This document shows positions 25,692 to 33,853 of a stretch of DNA of 47,713 nt, piece after piece. Position 1 is the stretch's first letter, and every line of letters begins with the position of its first letter. The DNA is from Methanobrevibacter millerae (GTDB lineage Archaea; Methanobacteriota; Methanobacteria; Methanobacteriales; Methanobacteriaceae). The notes beneath the pieces were generated by a model. The model was not told where the DNA came from and made no database searches. It saw only the letters and a program-made list of their open reading frames with translations. The translations under genes were made by a program, and so were the position numbers. The DNA lies in contig NZ_FMXB01000003.1 in NCBI RefSeq assembly GCF_900103415.1, positions 479 through 48,191 of the forward strand. The letters run 5' to 3'.

Positions 25692-26201
25692 ATGAAAAGA
25701 AAATATTTATTGATTGGAGTAATCTTGCTTGCTGTCTGCATATCTCTCAGCGCAGTAAGTGCAGATGAAAGCTGGAGCTGGAGCTTTGGTTCAAGTTCAA
25801 GTTCCGAAAGCAATACAAATGGCGGAGACGTCAGTATAGACAACAACAAGGTTAAAATACAGGGCTTTGAATTTACAATCCCTGATGGATACAAGGAAAA
25901 CGAAAGTGCCAGATTAGTCGGAAACGACACTGACCAAAACGCATTTCCGGGCTTTAAAATATCTCAGGTCCGTTTCGACAAAGGCGATGACAGCGTAATC
26001 GTAAAAGTCGTTTACGGCGACAAGGAGATGAAAGCAGATTCATACACTCCTCAAAACGGCAGTGCATCTGAAAAAATCAACGATGTTGACGGATTCCTTG
26101 CACAATACAACGATGGAGTAACATTTGACTACATTAAGGACGGCAAACTGGTTGAATTGTTTGCTCCGAATAAGGAAATCCTTGTTTCATTAGTTAAATA
26201 G
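25692..26201 (+). CDS. Small secreted protein of unknown function
   Basis: The 169-residue protein has a clear signal peptide (KRKYLLIGVILLAVCISLSAVSA, cleavage likely after AVSA), then an aromatic/Ser-rich linker WSWSFGSSSSSES and a compact domain with IQGFEFTIPDGYKENE and VVYGDKEMK. AGGTGA at 25682-25687 fixes the start. The mature domain's FTIPDGY pattern is common in small secreted proteins of Methanobrevibacter-type methanogens, in my recollection; the function is unknown. It has its own promoter (CATATATAATC near 25657) and a good terminator at its stop. It shares the leader style of the adhesins downstream (AVSA-D) but has no Ig-like or beta-helix repeats. Confidence 0.8.
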   Translation: MKRKYLLIGVILLAVCISLSAVSADESWSWSFGSSSSSESNTNGGDVSIDNNKVKIQGFEFTIPDGYKENESARLVGNDTDQNAFPGFKISQVRFDKGDDSVIVKVVYGDKEMKADSYTPQNGSASEKINDVDGFLAQYNDGVTFDYIKDGKLVELFAPNKEILVSLVK

Positions 26202-26233
26202 ATTTTTTTCAATTCTATTTAATCTCTTTTTTT
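26194..26233 (+). terminator. Hairpin/T-run terminator of the small secreted protein gene
   Basis: TTAAATAGA (26194-26202, containing the stop TAG) pairs perfectly with TCTATTTAA (26214-26222); T7 follows at 26227-26233. Confidence 0.75.
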
Positions 26234-26356
26234 AGACAATATTCATCACCCAAAAATCAAATCATCAACATATAAATAATTAAAGCAATATAAAGTAAAT
26301 AGGTTTGGAAATAATTTTCCGACTATAAACTTATGATTAACTAGGAGTAATTTAAA

Positions 26357-27541
26357 ATGAGATGTGTGGGTACTGTCATACGTGGAATAAGAACGCCTAT
26401 CGTTAAGGAAAACGATGATTTGCCAACAATTGTTGTTGATTCAGTTATGGCTGCAAAGGAAAGTGAAGGATTTGAATTTAGAGACAAGGATATCGTTGCA
26501 ATCACCGAAGCGGTTGTAGGAATTTCAGAAGGAAACTATGTAACCGTCGATGATATCGCTCAAGATGTAGCAAGCAAGTTCCCGTCCAAAAACATTGGTG
26601 TTGTAAACCCGATTTTAAGCAGGAACAGGTTTTCAATCGTTTTAAAGGGTATTGCAAGAGGAATGGATAAGATTACATTGCAGACTTCCTTCCCGGCAGA
26701 TGAGGTCGGAAACGGAATATTGGATGAAGAGCTCTTAAACGAAAGCGAATACAACTTGGGAAGCGTTATCACAGAAAAACAGTACACTGAAACCTTCGGC
26801 TCATGGATTCACCCGTTCACCGGAATCAACATGATTGACTTTTACCGTGAACTCATAGAAGAGGAAGACTGTGAAGTCGAATTCGTATTCTCAAACGACA
26901 TAAAGACAATCCTTGACTACAACACGGACATTTTAACCTGTGACATTCACACAAGGGAGAAAACAGTTAAAACCCTCAAGGATGAGGGAGCAAACGTCTT
27001 TGGACTGCACCAGATTTTAACCGAACCTGTCGGTGACTCAGGATGCAACCCTGACTATGGTTTACTAGGTTCTAATAAAGCTACAGAAGAAAAATTAAAG
27101 CTCTTCCCTAAAACGGGCGATGCAGTAGTCAATGAAGTTCAAAAAAGACTGATTGACTTAACCGGAAAGCAAATCGAGGTTATGGTTTACGGTGACGGAG
27201 CATTCAAGGATCCTGTTGGAAAAATCTGGGAGCTAGCTGACCCTGTAGTTTCACCTGCACACACAAGCGGACTTATAGGAACTCCAAACGAAATCAAGCT
27301 CAAATACGTTTCTGACAACAAATTTGCTGATTTAAAAGGTGACGAATTGAAAGAAGCAATCAAAGAAGAAATCAGAAACAAGGACAAGGACTTAACCGGC
27401 CAGATGATTACCGAAGGAACCACTCCAAGGGTATTGACTGACTTAATCGGTTCATTATGTGACCTCACAAGCGGTTCCGGAGACAAGGGAACTCCTGTCG
27501 TATTTATTCAGGGATATTTCGACAACCTGTCCAACGACTAA
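26357..27541 (+). CDS. CofE-like (F420-0:L-glutamate ligase family) protein
   Basis: The 394-residue protein begins GTVIRGIRTPIVKENDD and has DKDIVAITEAVVGISEGN, NIGVVNPILSRNRFSIVLKGIARG, GDGAFKDPVGKIWELADPVVSP and a C-terminal GTPVVFIQGY, which match the longer branch of the F420-0:gamma-glutamyl ligase family (CofE, PF01996 type). CofE itself adds glutamates to the deazaflavin cofactor F420 using GTP; the longer paralogs are often of unproven function, so I do not assign cofE. AGGAG about 11 nt upstream of ATG 26357 supports the start. It stands in a single-gene unit with TATA near 26270 and a hairpin terminator. Codon use is chromosomal in type. Confidence 0.78.
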   Translation: MRCVGTVIRGIRTPIVKENDDLPTIVVDSVMAAKESEGFEFRDKDIVAITEAVVGISEGNYVTVDDIAQDVASKFPSKNIGVVNPILSRNRFSIVLKGIARGMDKITLQTSFPADEVGNGILDEELLNESEYNLGSVITEKQYTETFGSWIHPFTGINMIDFYRELIEEEDCEVEFVFSNDIKTILDYNTDILTCDIHTREKTVKTLKDEGANVFGLHQILTEPVGDSGCNPDYGLLGSNKATEEKLKLFPKTGDAVVNEVQKRLIDLTGKQIEVMVYGDGAFKDPVGKIWELADPVVSPAHTSGLIGTPNEIKLKYVSDNKFADLKGDELKEAIKEEIRNKDKDLTGQMITEGTTPRVLTDLIGSLCDLTSGSGDKGTPVVFIQGYFDNLSND

Positions 27542-27551
27542 ATCTAAAAAC

Positions 27552-27597
27552 AAGTGTCTTTCTAAAGATAGACAGACACTTAATTTACTCTTTTTTT
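27552..27597 (+). terminator. Hairpin/T-run terminator of the CofE-like gene
   Basis: AAGTGTCT (27552-27559) pairs with AGACACTT (27574-27581), followed by T7 at 27591-27597. Confidence 0.7.
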
Positions 27598-27623
27598 ACA
27601 TTACAAATCGCCTTATCAATTAG

Positions 27624-27633
27624 TTTATTATAT
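27624..27633 (+). promoter_or_regulatory. TATA box of the first adhesin-like gene (leaderless)
   Basis: TTTATTATAT centred near 27629 places initiation about 27654, at ATG 27656. No ribosome binding site precedes the ATG. Confidence 0.5.
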
Positions 27634-27655
27634 CACCAAAAACATATAATTAGGC

Positions 27656-29233
27656 ATGTCAATCAAAAAACTGCTATTAATTACTATTCTTATCCTATTC
27701 TTATCGCTTAGCGCAGTCAGTGCGGATGATTCATTCGCTCACCTGCAGGATTCGGCCGATAATAATGGGGATACGCTGGAGTTAAGTGATGATTTCACTT
27801 TCCAGGATTCAGAAAAAGGAGAAATAAACGAAGATAATCTTTTAAAAGACTCTGATAAAAAGGATGTTAACTTTACAATGTCTGTCGATGATGTTTTCGT
27901 CGCAGATGATGTTGTGGTCTATTTCAACATCTCCACTGATATTGAAGACTACGATGAGGCTGTAGGCGAAGCGGAAATCTGGGAATATGAAAACGATACG
28001 TCACTTAAAAGCTATCCTGCATATGATTTAGGATTTCATTTCAAGGACGGCATAATCATTATTCCTCCGGATGCTTCAATTTTCAATTACCCGTTAAATG
28101 CGGGCAGATACTTATTCACTTTAGAGTTTTACGGAGATGAAACCTATAATCCCAAAATCATCAACCAGACTTTCAATGTCTATCCTGCGGATTATAACAT
28201 GACCGGAAACAGGACAGTCATTAACGTTGAGGCTTTTGATTCATTTGCTTCAAATAAAAGACTGTACTTTAACTTAACGGATATTAACACCAATCCATTG
28301 AAGAATAAGACGATTTCCATTAAAATCAACGGTGTCACGTACAACAGGACAACTGATGAAAATGGCTCTTCCTCAATTGCAATCAACCTGCCTAGCGGCG
28401 ATTATTCGGCTGTCCTCTCATTTGAAGCCGATGATGAATATCTGCCGGCAAAGGTAATCGCATTTCTTTGGATTCCTTCAACCATTGAATGCGATGATGC
28501 CATGGTGAAGTATTGCAGGGATTCACATGCCTTTTATGCCAGGTTTTTGGCCTATGACGGCAATCCTCTGGAGGACGGCGAGGCAAGCTTCAACATCAAC
28601 GGCGTCTTCTACACAAGAGACATCGATGGTAGTGGTCTTGCAAAGCTGAACATCAATCTCGATCAGGGAAAATACATTTTAACGGCAACCAATCCGGTAA
28701 CCGGCGATATGAGATCCTGTCTAATCACGGTCTTACCTACAATCACGGACAATCATGACCTGGTAAAATACTACAGAAACGATTCCCAGTATGCTGTAAG
28801 GCTTCAGGGCGAGGATATTTCCAACCAGAAAGTCACCTTCAACATCAACGGAGTATTATATGAAAGAATCTCCGATGAATATGGTAATGTTAAACTGAAT
28901 ATTAATTTAGAACCGGGTAAATACATCATAACTGCCGAATTCAATGGCTGCAGGGTTTCAAACAATATCACAGTATTGCCTGTTTTGAATGCAAGTGATT
29001 TGAAAATGTCCTACAAGGATGGAAGCACATTCAATGTCAGCCTGGTGGACGGTCAGGACAGGCCTTATGCAGGACAGGCTGTCACCTTCAATATCAACGG
29101 GGTTTTCTATGATAGGATTACAGATGCTGAGGGCATCGCTAGGCTTAACATCAACCTGATGGCTGGCGAATACATTATTACTTCCAGCTATAATGGAGCA
29201 AACATTGCAAACAAGGTTACTATTTCAAGTTAA
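27656..29233 (+). CDS. Secreted adhesin-like protein with Ig-like repeats only
   Basis: This 525-residue protein has a signal peptide (KKLLLITILILFLSLSAVSA), an acidic N-terminal segment, an unassigned beta domain (about 70-180) and then four or five Ig-like repeats of about 80 residues. Each repeat shows a core FNINGVFYTR.TDE.G.A.LNINL..G.YI(I)T, the Big-type module common to methanogen adhesin-like proteins. It ends in NKVTISS like the other members. It has no beta-helix region, unlike the four genes after it, and no C-terminal anchor or TM span; attachment may be by the Ig-like repeats to the cell wall. A surface role in adhesion to other cells is inferred from the family. It is the first of a five-gene array in one direction. 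Confidence 0.82.
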   Translation: MSIKKLLLITILILFLSLSAVSADDSFAHLQDSADNNGDTLELSDDFTFQDSEKGEINEDNLLKDSDKKDVNFTMSVDDVFVADDVVVYFNISTDIEDYDEAVGEAEIWEYENDTSLKSYPAYDLGFHFKDGIIIIPPDASIFNYPLNAGRYLFTLEFYGDETYNPKIINQTFNVYPADYNMTGNRTVINVEAFDSFASNKRLYFNLTDINTNPLKNKTISIKINGVTYNRTTDENGSSSIAINLPSGDYSAVLSFEADDEYLPAKVIAFLWIPSTIECDDAMVKYCRDSHAFYARFLAYDGNPLEDGEASFNINGVFYTRDIDGSGLAKLNINLDQGKYILTATNPVTGDMRSCLITVLPTITDNHDLVKYYRNDSQYAVRLQGEDISNQKVTFNINGVLYERISDEYGNVKLNINLEPGKYIITAEFNGCRVSNNITVLPVLNASDLKMSYKDGSTFNVSLVDGQDRPYAGQAVTFNINGVFYDRITDAEGIARLNINLMAGEYIITSSYNGANIANKVTISS

Positions 29234-29261
29234 AGATTAAAACTCTTTAACTTCCTTTTTT
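29227..29261 (+). terminator. Terminator overlapping the stop codon of the first adhesin gene
   Basis: AAGTTAAAG (29227-29235) pairs perfectly with CTTTAACTT (29245-29253), followed by T6. The stem includes the stop TAA. Confidence 0.75.
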
Positions 29262-29276
29262 ATTAAAATCAAATTA

Positions 29277-29283
29277 TTTATAT
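29277..29283 (+). promoter_or_regulatory. TATA box of the second adhesin-like gene (with leader)
   Basis: TTTATAT; initiation near 29305 would leave a leader of about 25 nt carrying GGGGGA at 29319-29324, 5 nt before ATG 29330. Confidence 0.5.
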
Positions 29284-29329
29284 CATTTTTAACAGACTTT
29301 TATTCATAATTAAGTATTGGGGGAAAATC

Positions 29330-32300
29330 ATGAAAAAGTTTTTAATTCTAATAAGTTTTGTTTTTATCATCTCGATAGCTGCCGTTTCGGCCTCGGATGA
29401 TTTAAATCAAAGTGAAATTTTGGAAAGTGCTGATACTTTCAGTAATTTGCAGATAATGATTGATGAAGCTCCTGATGGATCAGAAATCAATCTGGAAAAC
29501 GATTATGTGTCCGGTGAATCTTGGGGAATGTCAATTACCAAATCCCTTACAATCAACGGTAACGGACACACATTAGATGCTCAAAATAATGGACGTATAT
29601 TTGAAATTGAATGTGATAATATCGTATTGAAAAACATCACTTTCATCAATGGGTATTTGACCTATCAAGTTCCTCCTCATAGTTACGGTGCTGCTATTGA
29701 TATCTGTGCAGAAAATGCAATTATTCAGGATTGCATTTTCACAAATAACTCAATTTCCTCAGCTGTTGGTAAAGCTTATGGTGGTGCAATTTCCGGTAAT
29801 GGAAACATAACGATTATCAATTCATTTTTTGAAAGCAATGATGTTTATGGTGGTAGTAGTGCTGGTGGAGCAATAAATTGTTATGGTAATTTGAATCTTG
29901 TAGGTTCCAGATTCATTTCCAATGGTGCCGGTGGTACTGAGGGATATGGTGGTGCTGTATATTCTCGAGGTCATTTGACTGTTAATGATTGCAGTTTCGA
30001 AGATAATAGTCCCTCTTGTTGGGATAGTCATCTTGGCGGTGCCATTTACTGTGACGGCGATATGGAGGTTGCTAATTCCAATTTTATTTCCAATGGGGGT
30101 CGTAGTAATGGGATTCAGGGGGGTGCCATATACTCAACAGGCACTGTTAATGTTTCAGATTCCAATTTTACAGGTAATTTCCTATCAGGTTATCTTGTTG
30201 CTGGTGGAGCAATCTATGCAAGGTCTGTTAATGCCAATAATTCCGTATTTGCGGACAATTATGTTAAAGCCGATTCATATGTCCCGCCATATGCTGAAGG
30301 AGGCGCTATTTTTACTGAAAAGGTTGATATCCATGGATGTGACTTTATAAACAATTCCGCTTCAAATGGTGATCAAAATCTCTTAGGTATCGGCGGCGCT
30401 ATCGGTGCACATGACATTACTTGTATCGAAAACTCTAACTTCATAAATAACTCTGCCGATGACGGTGAAGCTCTGTGGGCGTATGAAGCTGCCGCAAGCA
30501 TCGAGAACTCAACTTTCATCAACAATAACTATACTCTTGTAAACGCCTCTTTTGAAATTGATGCGCCGGATTTGGTCAAATATTATCATGGTTCTGAACG
30601 CTTCACTGTTAAAGTGACCAGTAATGGTACTGCTATTCCTTATGCTAGAGTCACGTTTTCAATCAATGGTGTGGATTACTATAGGGTTGCTGATAAAGAT
30701 GGTGTTGCTTCAATGGCCATTAACTTAAACAGCGGGAAATATGATGTCATTATAAAATATGAATATTATAGGGTCAATTCAACGATTACGGTAAAGCCTA
30801 CTGTTTCAGGTGAAAACATAACCAAAATATTCAGAAACGGCACTCAGTACTACGCTACTTTCTATGATAATGAAGGCAAGACTTTGGCTTTAAACACTGA
30901 AGTCGAGTTCAACATAAACGGTGTTTTCTACAAGAGATACACCAATGAAAACGGCATTGCTCGGATAAACATCAATTTAAACCCTGGGGAGTACATAATT
31001 ACGGCCAAAAATCCTTCTACAGGTGAACAATACACAAATGTCATTACGGTGCTGCCTTCAATCGTTGAAAACCATGATTTGGTCAAGTATTACGGGGACG
31101 GTTCACAGTATTCAGTTAAAATACTTGGCGGCGATGGAAATCCTGTAGGCGCCAATGTTGGTGTCGAGTTCAACATCAACGGGGTCTTCTACACTCGTTA
31201 TACCAATGAATCAGGCTATGCCCGACTGAACATTAATCTCGAACCGGGCAATTATGTAATTACTGCCGGATACAACGGTTTAAGAGCATCCAACAACATT
31301 ACTGTATTGCCGGTTATTGAAAACAAGGATCTTTTCTCCACTCTTCAAAGGAAAATCGATGCTGCGGCTGAAGGTGACACAATATACTTGGACAATGATG
31401 TAATAAGGGGCATTTTTTATGTTGATGGCGAACCTGCCCATGTAGATGATATTTACATAAACAAATCAATTACAATAGACGGACAGGGCCATACAATCGA
31501 TGCATGCTCTTACGGTAGAGTATTCCAGATAACCTCCGATAATGTCACATTAAAGAATATCACTTTCATCAACGGCTATGTGAATGATGTCGGCTCAGCA
31601 ATATACAATACGGGTGACAATCTCATTATTTCCGGCTGTAATTTCAGGGATAATGTCCTCCATTATTTTGACGCCCTGGCTGATGAAGGAAGGGGCGGTG
31701 CAATCTGCACTTATGCAAACATGACAGTTACAGATTCCGTTTTCAATAACAATACTATGCTGGTTGTCAACTATGGCTTAAGCAAAGGCGGTGCGATTTA
31801 TTCAAACGCCAGTTTAACTGTTCGCTCATCCGAATTTAAGGATAACGCTGCCGAAGAGGGCTCTGCAATATGGGCTTATGCGTTTAATGCAGATATCTCA
31901 GGCTGCAGTTTCACAAACAATGATGTCGCTTTGGTAAAATTCGACCCTGAAATGAGATTAAACATCAATCCGACTCTTTTAAAGACTAATGAAAGCGTTA
32001 AAATTGCTGTAAGCTTTTGCGATAACATATTCGGTAACGTGACCGTGCGCATTAACGATGATGAAAGAGTTCTTGATATTGTAAACGGTTCAGCCACTTT
32101 AACGTTATCAGATTTAGCTGTCGGATTATATGATGTAACAGCAACATATCCTGAAAACGAATACTTCAAACCGGCTATTGCCACGGGAAGTTTCAGAGTT
32201 TTAGATGCTGAATCAGGATCATTTGCTGATTTACAAAAGATTATTGACAATGCAACTTCCGGAGATGTCATTTGTTTAACAAAAGATTATGTTAGAGGTA

Positions 32301-33760
32301 ATGATGATAATTATCGGGTTGAGATTAATAAAAGCATCACCATAATCGGTGACGGCCATATGATTTTTGGAAACGGCAGCAAGATATTTGATGTCCGCTC
32401 AGATAATGTCACATTGCAAAACATTACATTCACCGGAGCTTATTACTCAGAAGATGCTGGCGGAGCCGTTGCCGTTTACGGAAACAATGCAGTCATTTCC
32501 TCATGTCAGTTCATAGGTAATATGCTGCCTGACTGGTCTGATTTAAGAGGCGGGGCACTCTTCATTAACGGTACTAACGCGCTTATATCTGACTCTTATT
32601 TCAACAATAATAAGTTATATTCTTACTTTGGCATGTCAGGCGGTGCAGTTTACTGCTGTGGAGATTTAAAAGTCATTAATTCAACCTTTAAAGATAATTA
32701 TATCTCTTCTACGAACTATGACGGTTGCGAAGGCGGTGCCATTTGCTGTGATGGCAATTTGACTGTCATTAATTCAAGCTTTATTTCCAATCTCGTTTCA
32801 GCTTATGGGGCTTACGGCGGAGCAATATATGCAACAGGCACCGTTAACATTACAGATTCCGAATTTAGGGACAATGAGATGTACGGAGTATATGTTCATG
32901 GCGGAGCTGTCCGTGCAGGCAAGGTATTCATCAGCGACTCTATTTTTGAAGATAATTACATTTTAGGTTCAAAAAGCTGGGATAATCCGATTACATATTC
33001 TTTAGGCGGTGCAGTCTCAGCTGAAGAGGTAGACATTCAAAATTCAAATTTCACGAACAATTCCGCTTCAAGCATGGATAAAATGCAGCCTTCAAGAGGA
33101 GGCGCAGTCTACTCATCCGGAATCTGCAATATCGATCACGCAATCTTCGAAAACAACTCTGCAGATAAGGGCGATTCTGTATGGGCATATCTGGCATTAT
33201 CAAATGTCACCAACTCAAGCTTTGTAAATAACAATATCGCTCTTGTAAAGGCATTTATTGAAGCTCCTGCTTTGGCTAAAATGTATCACGGTTCTGAAAG
33301 CTTTAAGGTTTATCTCACCGAAGACGGCAAAGTCCGCGCCAATGCCGATGTAAACATCAACCTCAATGGTAAGGATTACGTCAGAACCACCGATGAAGAC
33401 GGAATCGCTTCAATGGCTATAAATTTAAACAGCGGCGAGTACAATGTAACGGTTACATACGGGGATGCAAGTGCCGATTCAACGATTACAGTAATGTCTA
33501 CTGTTTCCGGTGCAGACCTTATCAAAACGTTCGGCGATGCAACACCGTATCATGCAATATTTTACGGTACCGACGGCTATATACTGGCTGAAAATACTGA
33601 AGTTGAGTTCAACATAAACGGTGTTTTATATAAAAGATACACTAATGGTGAAGGCGTTGCCTTTTTAAACATCAACTTAAACCCAGGCGAGTATGAAATC
33701 ACAGCCAAAAACCCTGTTTCAGAAGAAATGCATACGAATACCGTTACAGTACAACCTTAG
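29330..33760 (+). CDS. Adhesin-like protein: three beta-helix arrays with Ig-like blocks, 3'-truncated
   Basis: The 1476-residue protein has a signal peptide (residues 1-22, AVSA) and three right-handed beta-helix arrays of Pmp/adhesin type (GGAIY..., FINNSA, TINGNGHTLDA): about 41-407, 666-871 and 964-1305. Ig-like repeats fill the gaps at about 413-660, 875-955 and 1311-1476. Relatives end in four consecutive Ig-like repeats and NKVTISS; here it stops after ITAKNPVSEEMHTNTVTVQP, about two repeats short. Just after the TAG, the DNA still holds the GTTAATTTCAAGTTAAAG remnant of a normal 3' end, so internal sequence was deleted. The protein may still be exported. The mosaic order suggests recombination between adhesin genes inside the repeats. 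Confidence 0.85.
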   Translation: MKKFLILISFVFIISIAAVSASDDLNQSEILESADTFSNLQIMIDEAPDGSEINLENDYVSGESWGMSITKSLTINGNGHTLDAQNNGRIFEIECDNIVLKNITFINGYLTYQVPPHSYGAAIDICAENAIIQDCIFTNNSISSAVGKAYGGAISGNGNITIINSFFESNDVYGGSSAGGAINCYGNLNLVGSRFISNGAGGTEGYGGAVYSRGHLTVNDCSFEDNSPSCWDSHLGGAIYCDGDMEVANSNFISNGGRSNGIQGGAIYSTGTVNVSDSNFTGNFLSGYLVAGGAIYARSVNANNSVFADNYVKADSYVPPYAEGGAIFTEKVDIHGCDFINNSASNGDQNLLGIGGAIGAHDITCIENSNFINNSADDGEALWAYEAAASIENSTFINNNYTLVNASFEIDAPDLVKYYHGSERFTVKVTSNGTAIPYARVTFSINGVDYYRVADKDGVASMAINLNSGKYDVIIKYEYYRVNSTITVKPTVSGENITKIFRNGTQYYATFYDNEGKTLALNTEVEFNINGVFYKRYTNENGIARININLNPGEYIITAKNPSTGEQYTNVITVLPSIVENHDLVKYYGDGSQYSVKILGGDGNPVGANVGVEFNINGVFYTRYTNESGYARLNINLEPGNYVITAGYNGLRASNNITVLPVIENKDLFSTLQRKIDAAAEGDTIYLDNDVIRGIFYVDGEPAHVDDIYINKSITIDGQGHTIDACSYGRVFQITSDNVTLKNITFINGYVNDVGSAIYNTGDNLIISGCNFRDNVLHYFDALADEGRGGAICTYANMTVTDSVFNNNTMLVVNYGLSKGGAIYSNASLTVRSSEFKDNAAEEGSAIWAYAFNADISGCSFTNNDVALVKFDPEMRLNINPTLLKTNESVKIAVSFCDNIFGNVTVRINDDERVLDIVNGSATLTLSDLAVGLYDVTATYPENEYFKPAIATGSFRVLDAESGSFADLQKIIDNATSGDVICLTKDYVRGNDDNYRVEINKSITIIGDGHMIFGNGSKIFDVRSDNVTLQNITFTGAYYSEDAGGAVAVYGNNAVISSCQFIGNMLPDWSDLRGGALFINGTNALISDSYFNNNKLYSYFGMSGGAVYCCGDLKVINSTFKDNYISSTNYDGCEGGAICCDGNLTVINSSFISNLVSAYGAYGGAIYATGTVNITDSEFRDNEMYGVYVHGGAVRAGKVFISDSIFEDNYILGSKSWDNPITYSLGGAVSAEEVDIQNSNFTNNSASSMDKMQPSRGGAVYSSGICNIDHAIFENNSADKGDSVWAYLALSNVTNSSFVNNNIALVKAFIEAPALAKMYHGSESFKVYLTEDGKVRANADVNINLNGKDYVRTTDEDGIASMAINLNSGEYNVTVTYGDASADSTITVMSTVSGADLIKTFGDATPYHAIFYGTDGYILAENTEVEFNINGVLYKRYTNGEGVAFLNINLNPGEYEITAKNPVSEEMHTNTVTVQP

Positions 33761-33774
33761 AAAATGTTAATTTC

Positions 33775-33810
33775 AAGTTAAAGATTAAAACTCTTTAACT
33801 TCTTTTTTTT
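33775..33810 (+). terminator. Terminator after the truncated adhesin gene
   Basis: AAGTTAAAG (33775-33783) pairs with CTTTAACTT (33793-33801), followed by T8 at 33803-33810. It is a copy of the hairpin at 29227. Confidence 0.75.
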
Positions 33811-33824
33811 ATTAAATCAAATTA

Positions 33825-33831
33825 TTTATAT
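33825..33831 (+). promoter_or_regulatory. TATA box of the third adhesin-like gene (leaderless)
   Basis: TTTATAT centred about 26 nt before ATG 33854, so transcription should begin at the start codon itself; no ribosome binding site is present. Confidence 0.55.
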
Positions 33832-33853
33832 CATTTTTAACAGACTTTTATTC

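Larger units (their letters stand above)
29222..29307 (+). repeat. Intergenic cassette, copy A (terminator plus promoter)
   Basis: This 86-nt segment, from the last codons of the first adhesin gene through its terminator and the next TATA box to ATTCAT, recurs almost unchanged at 33770-33855. Confidence 0.85.
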
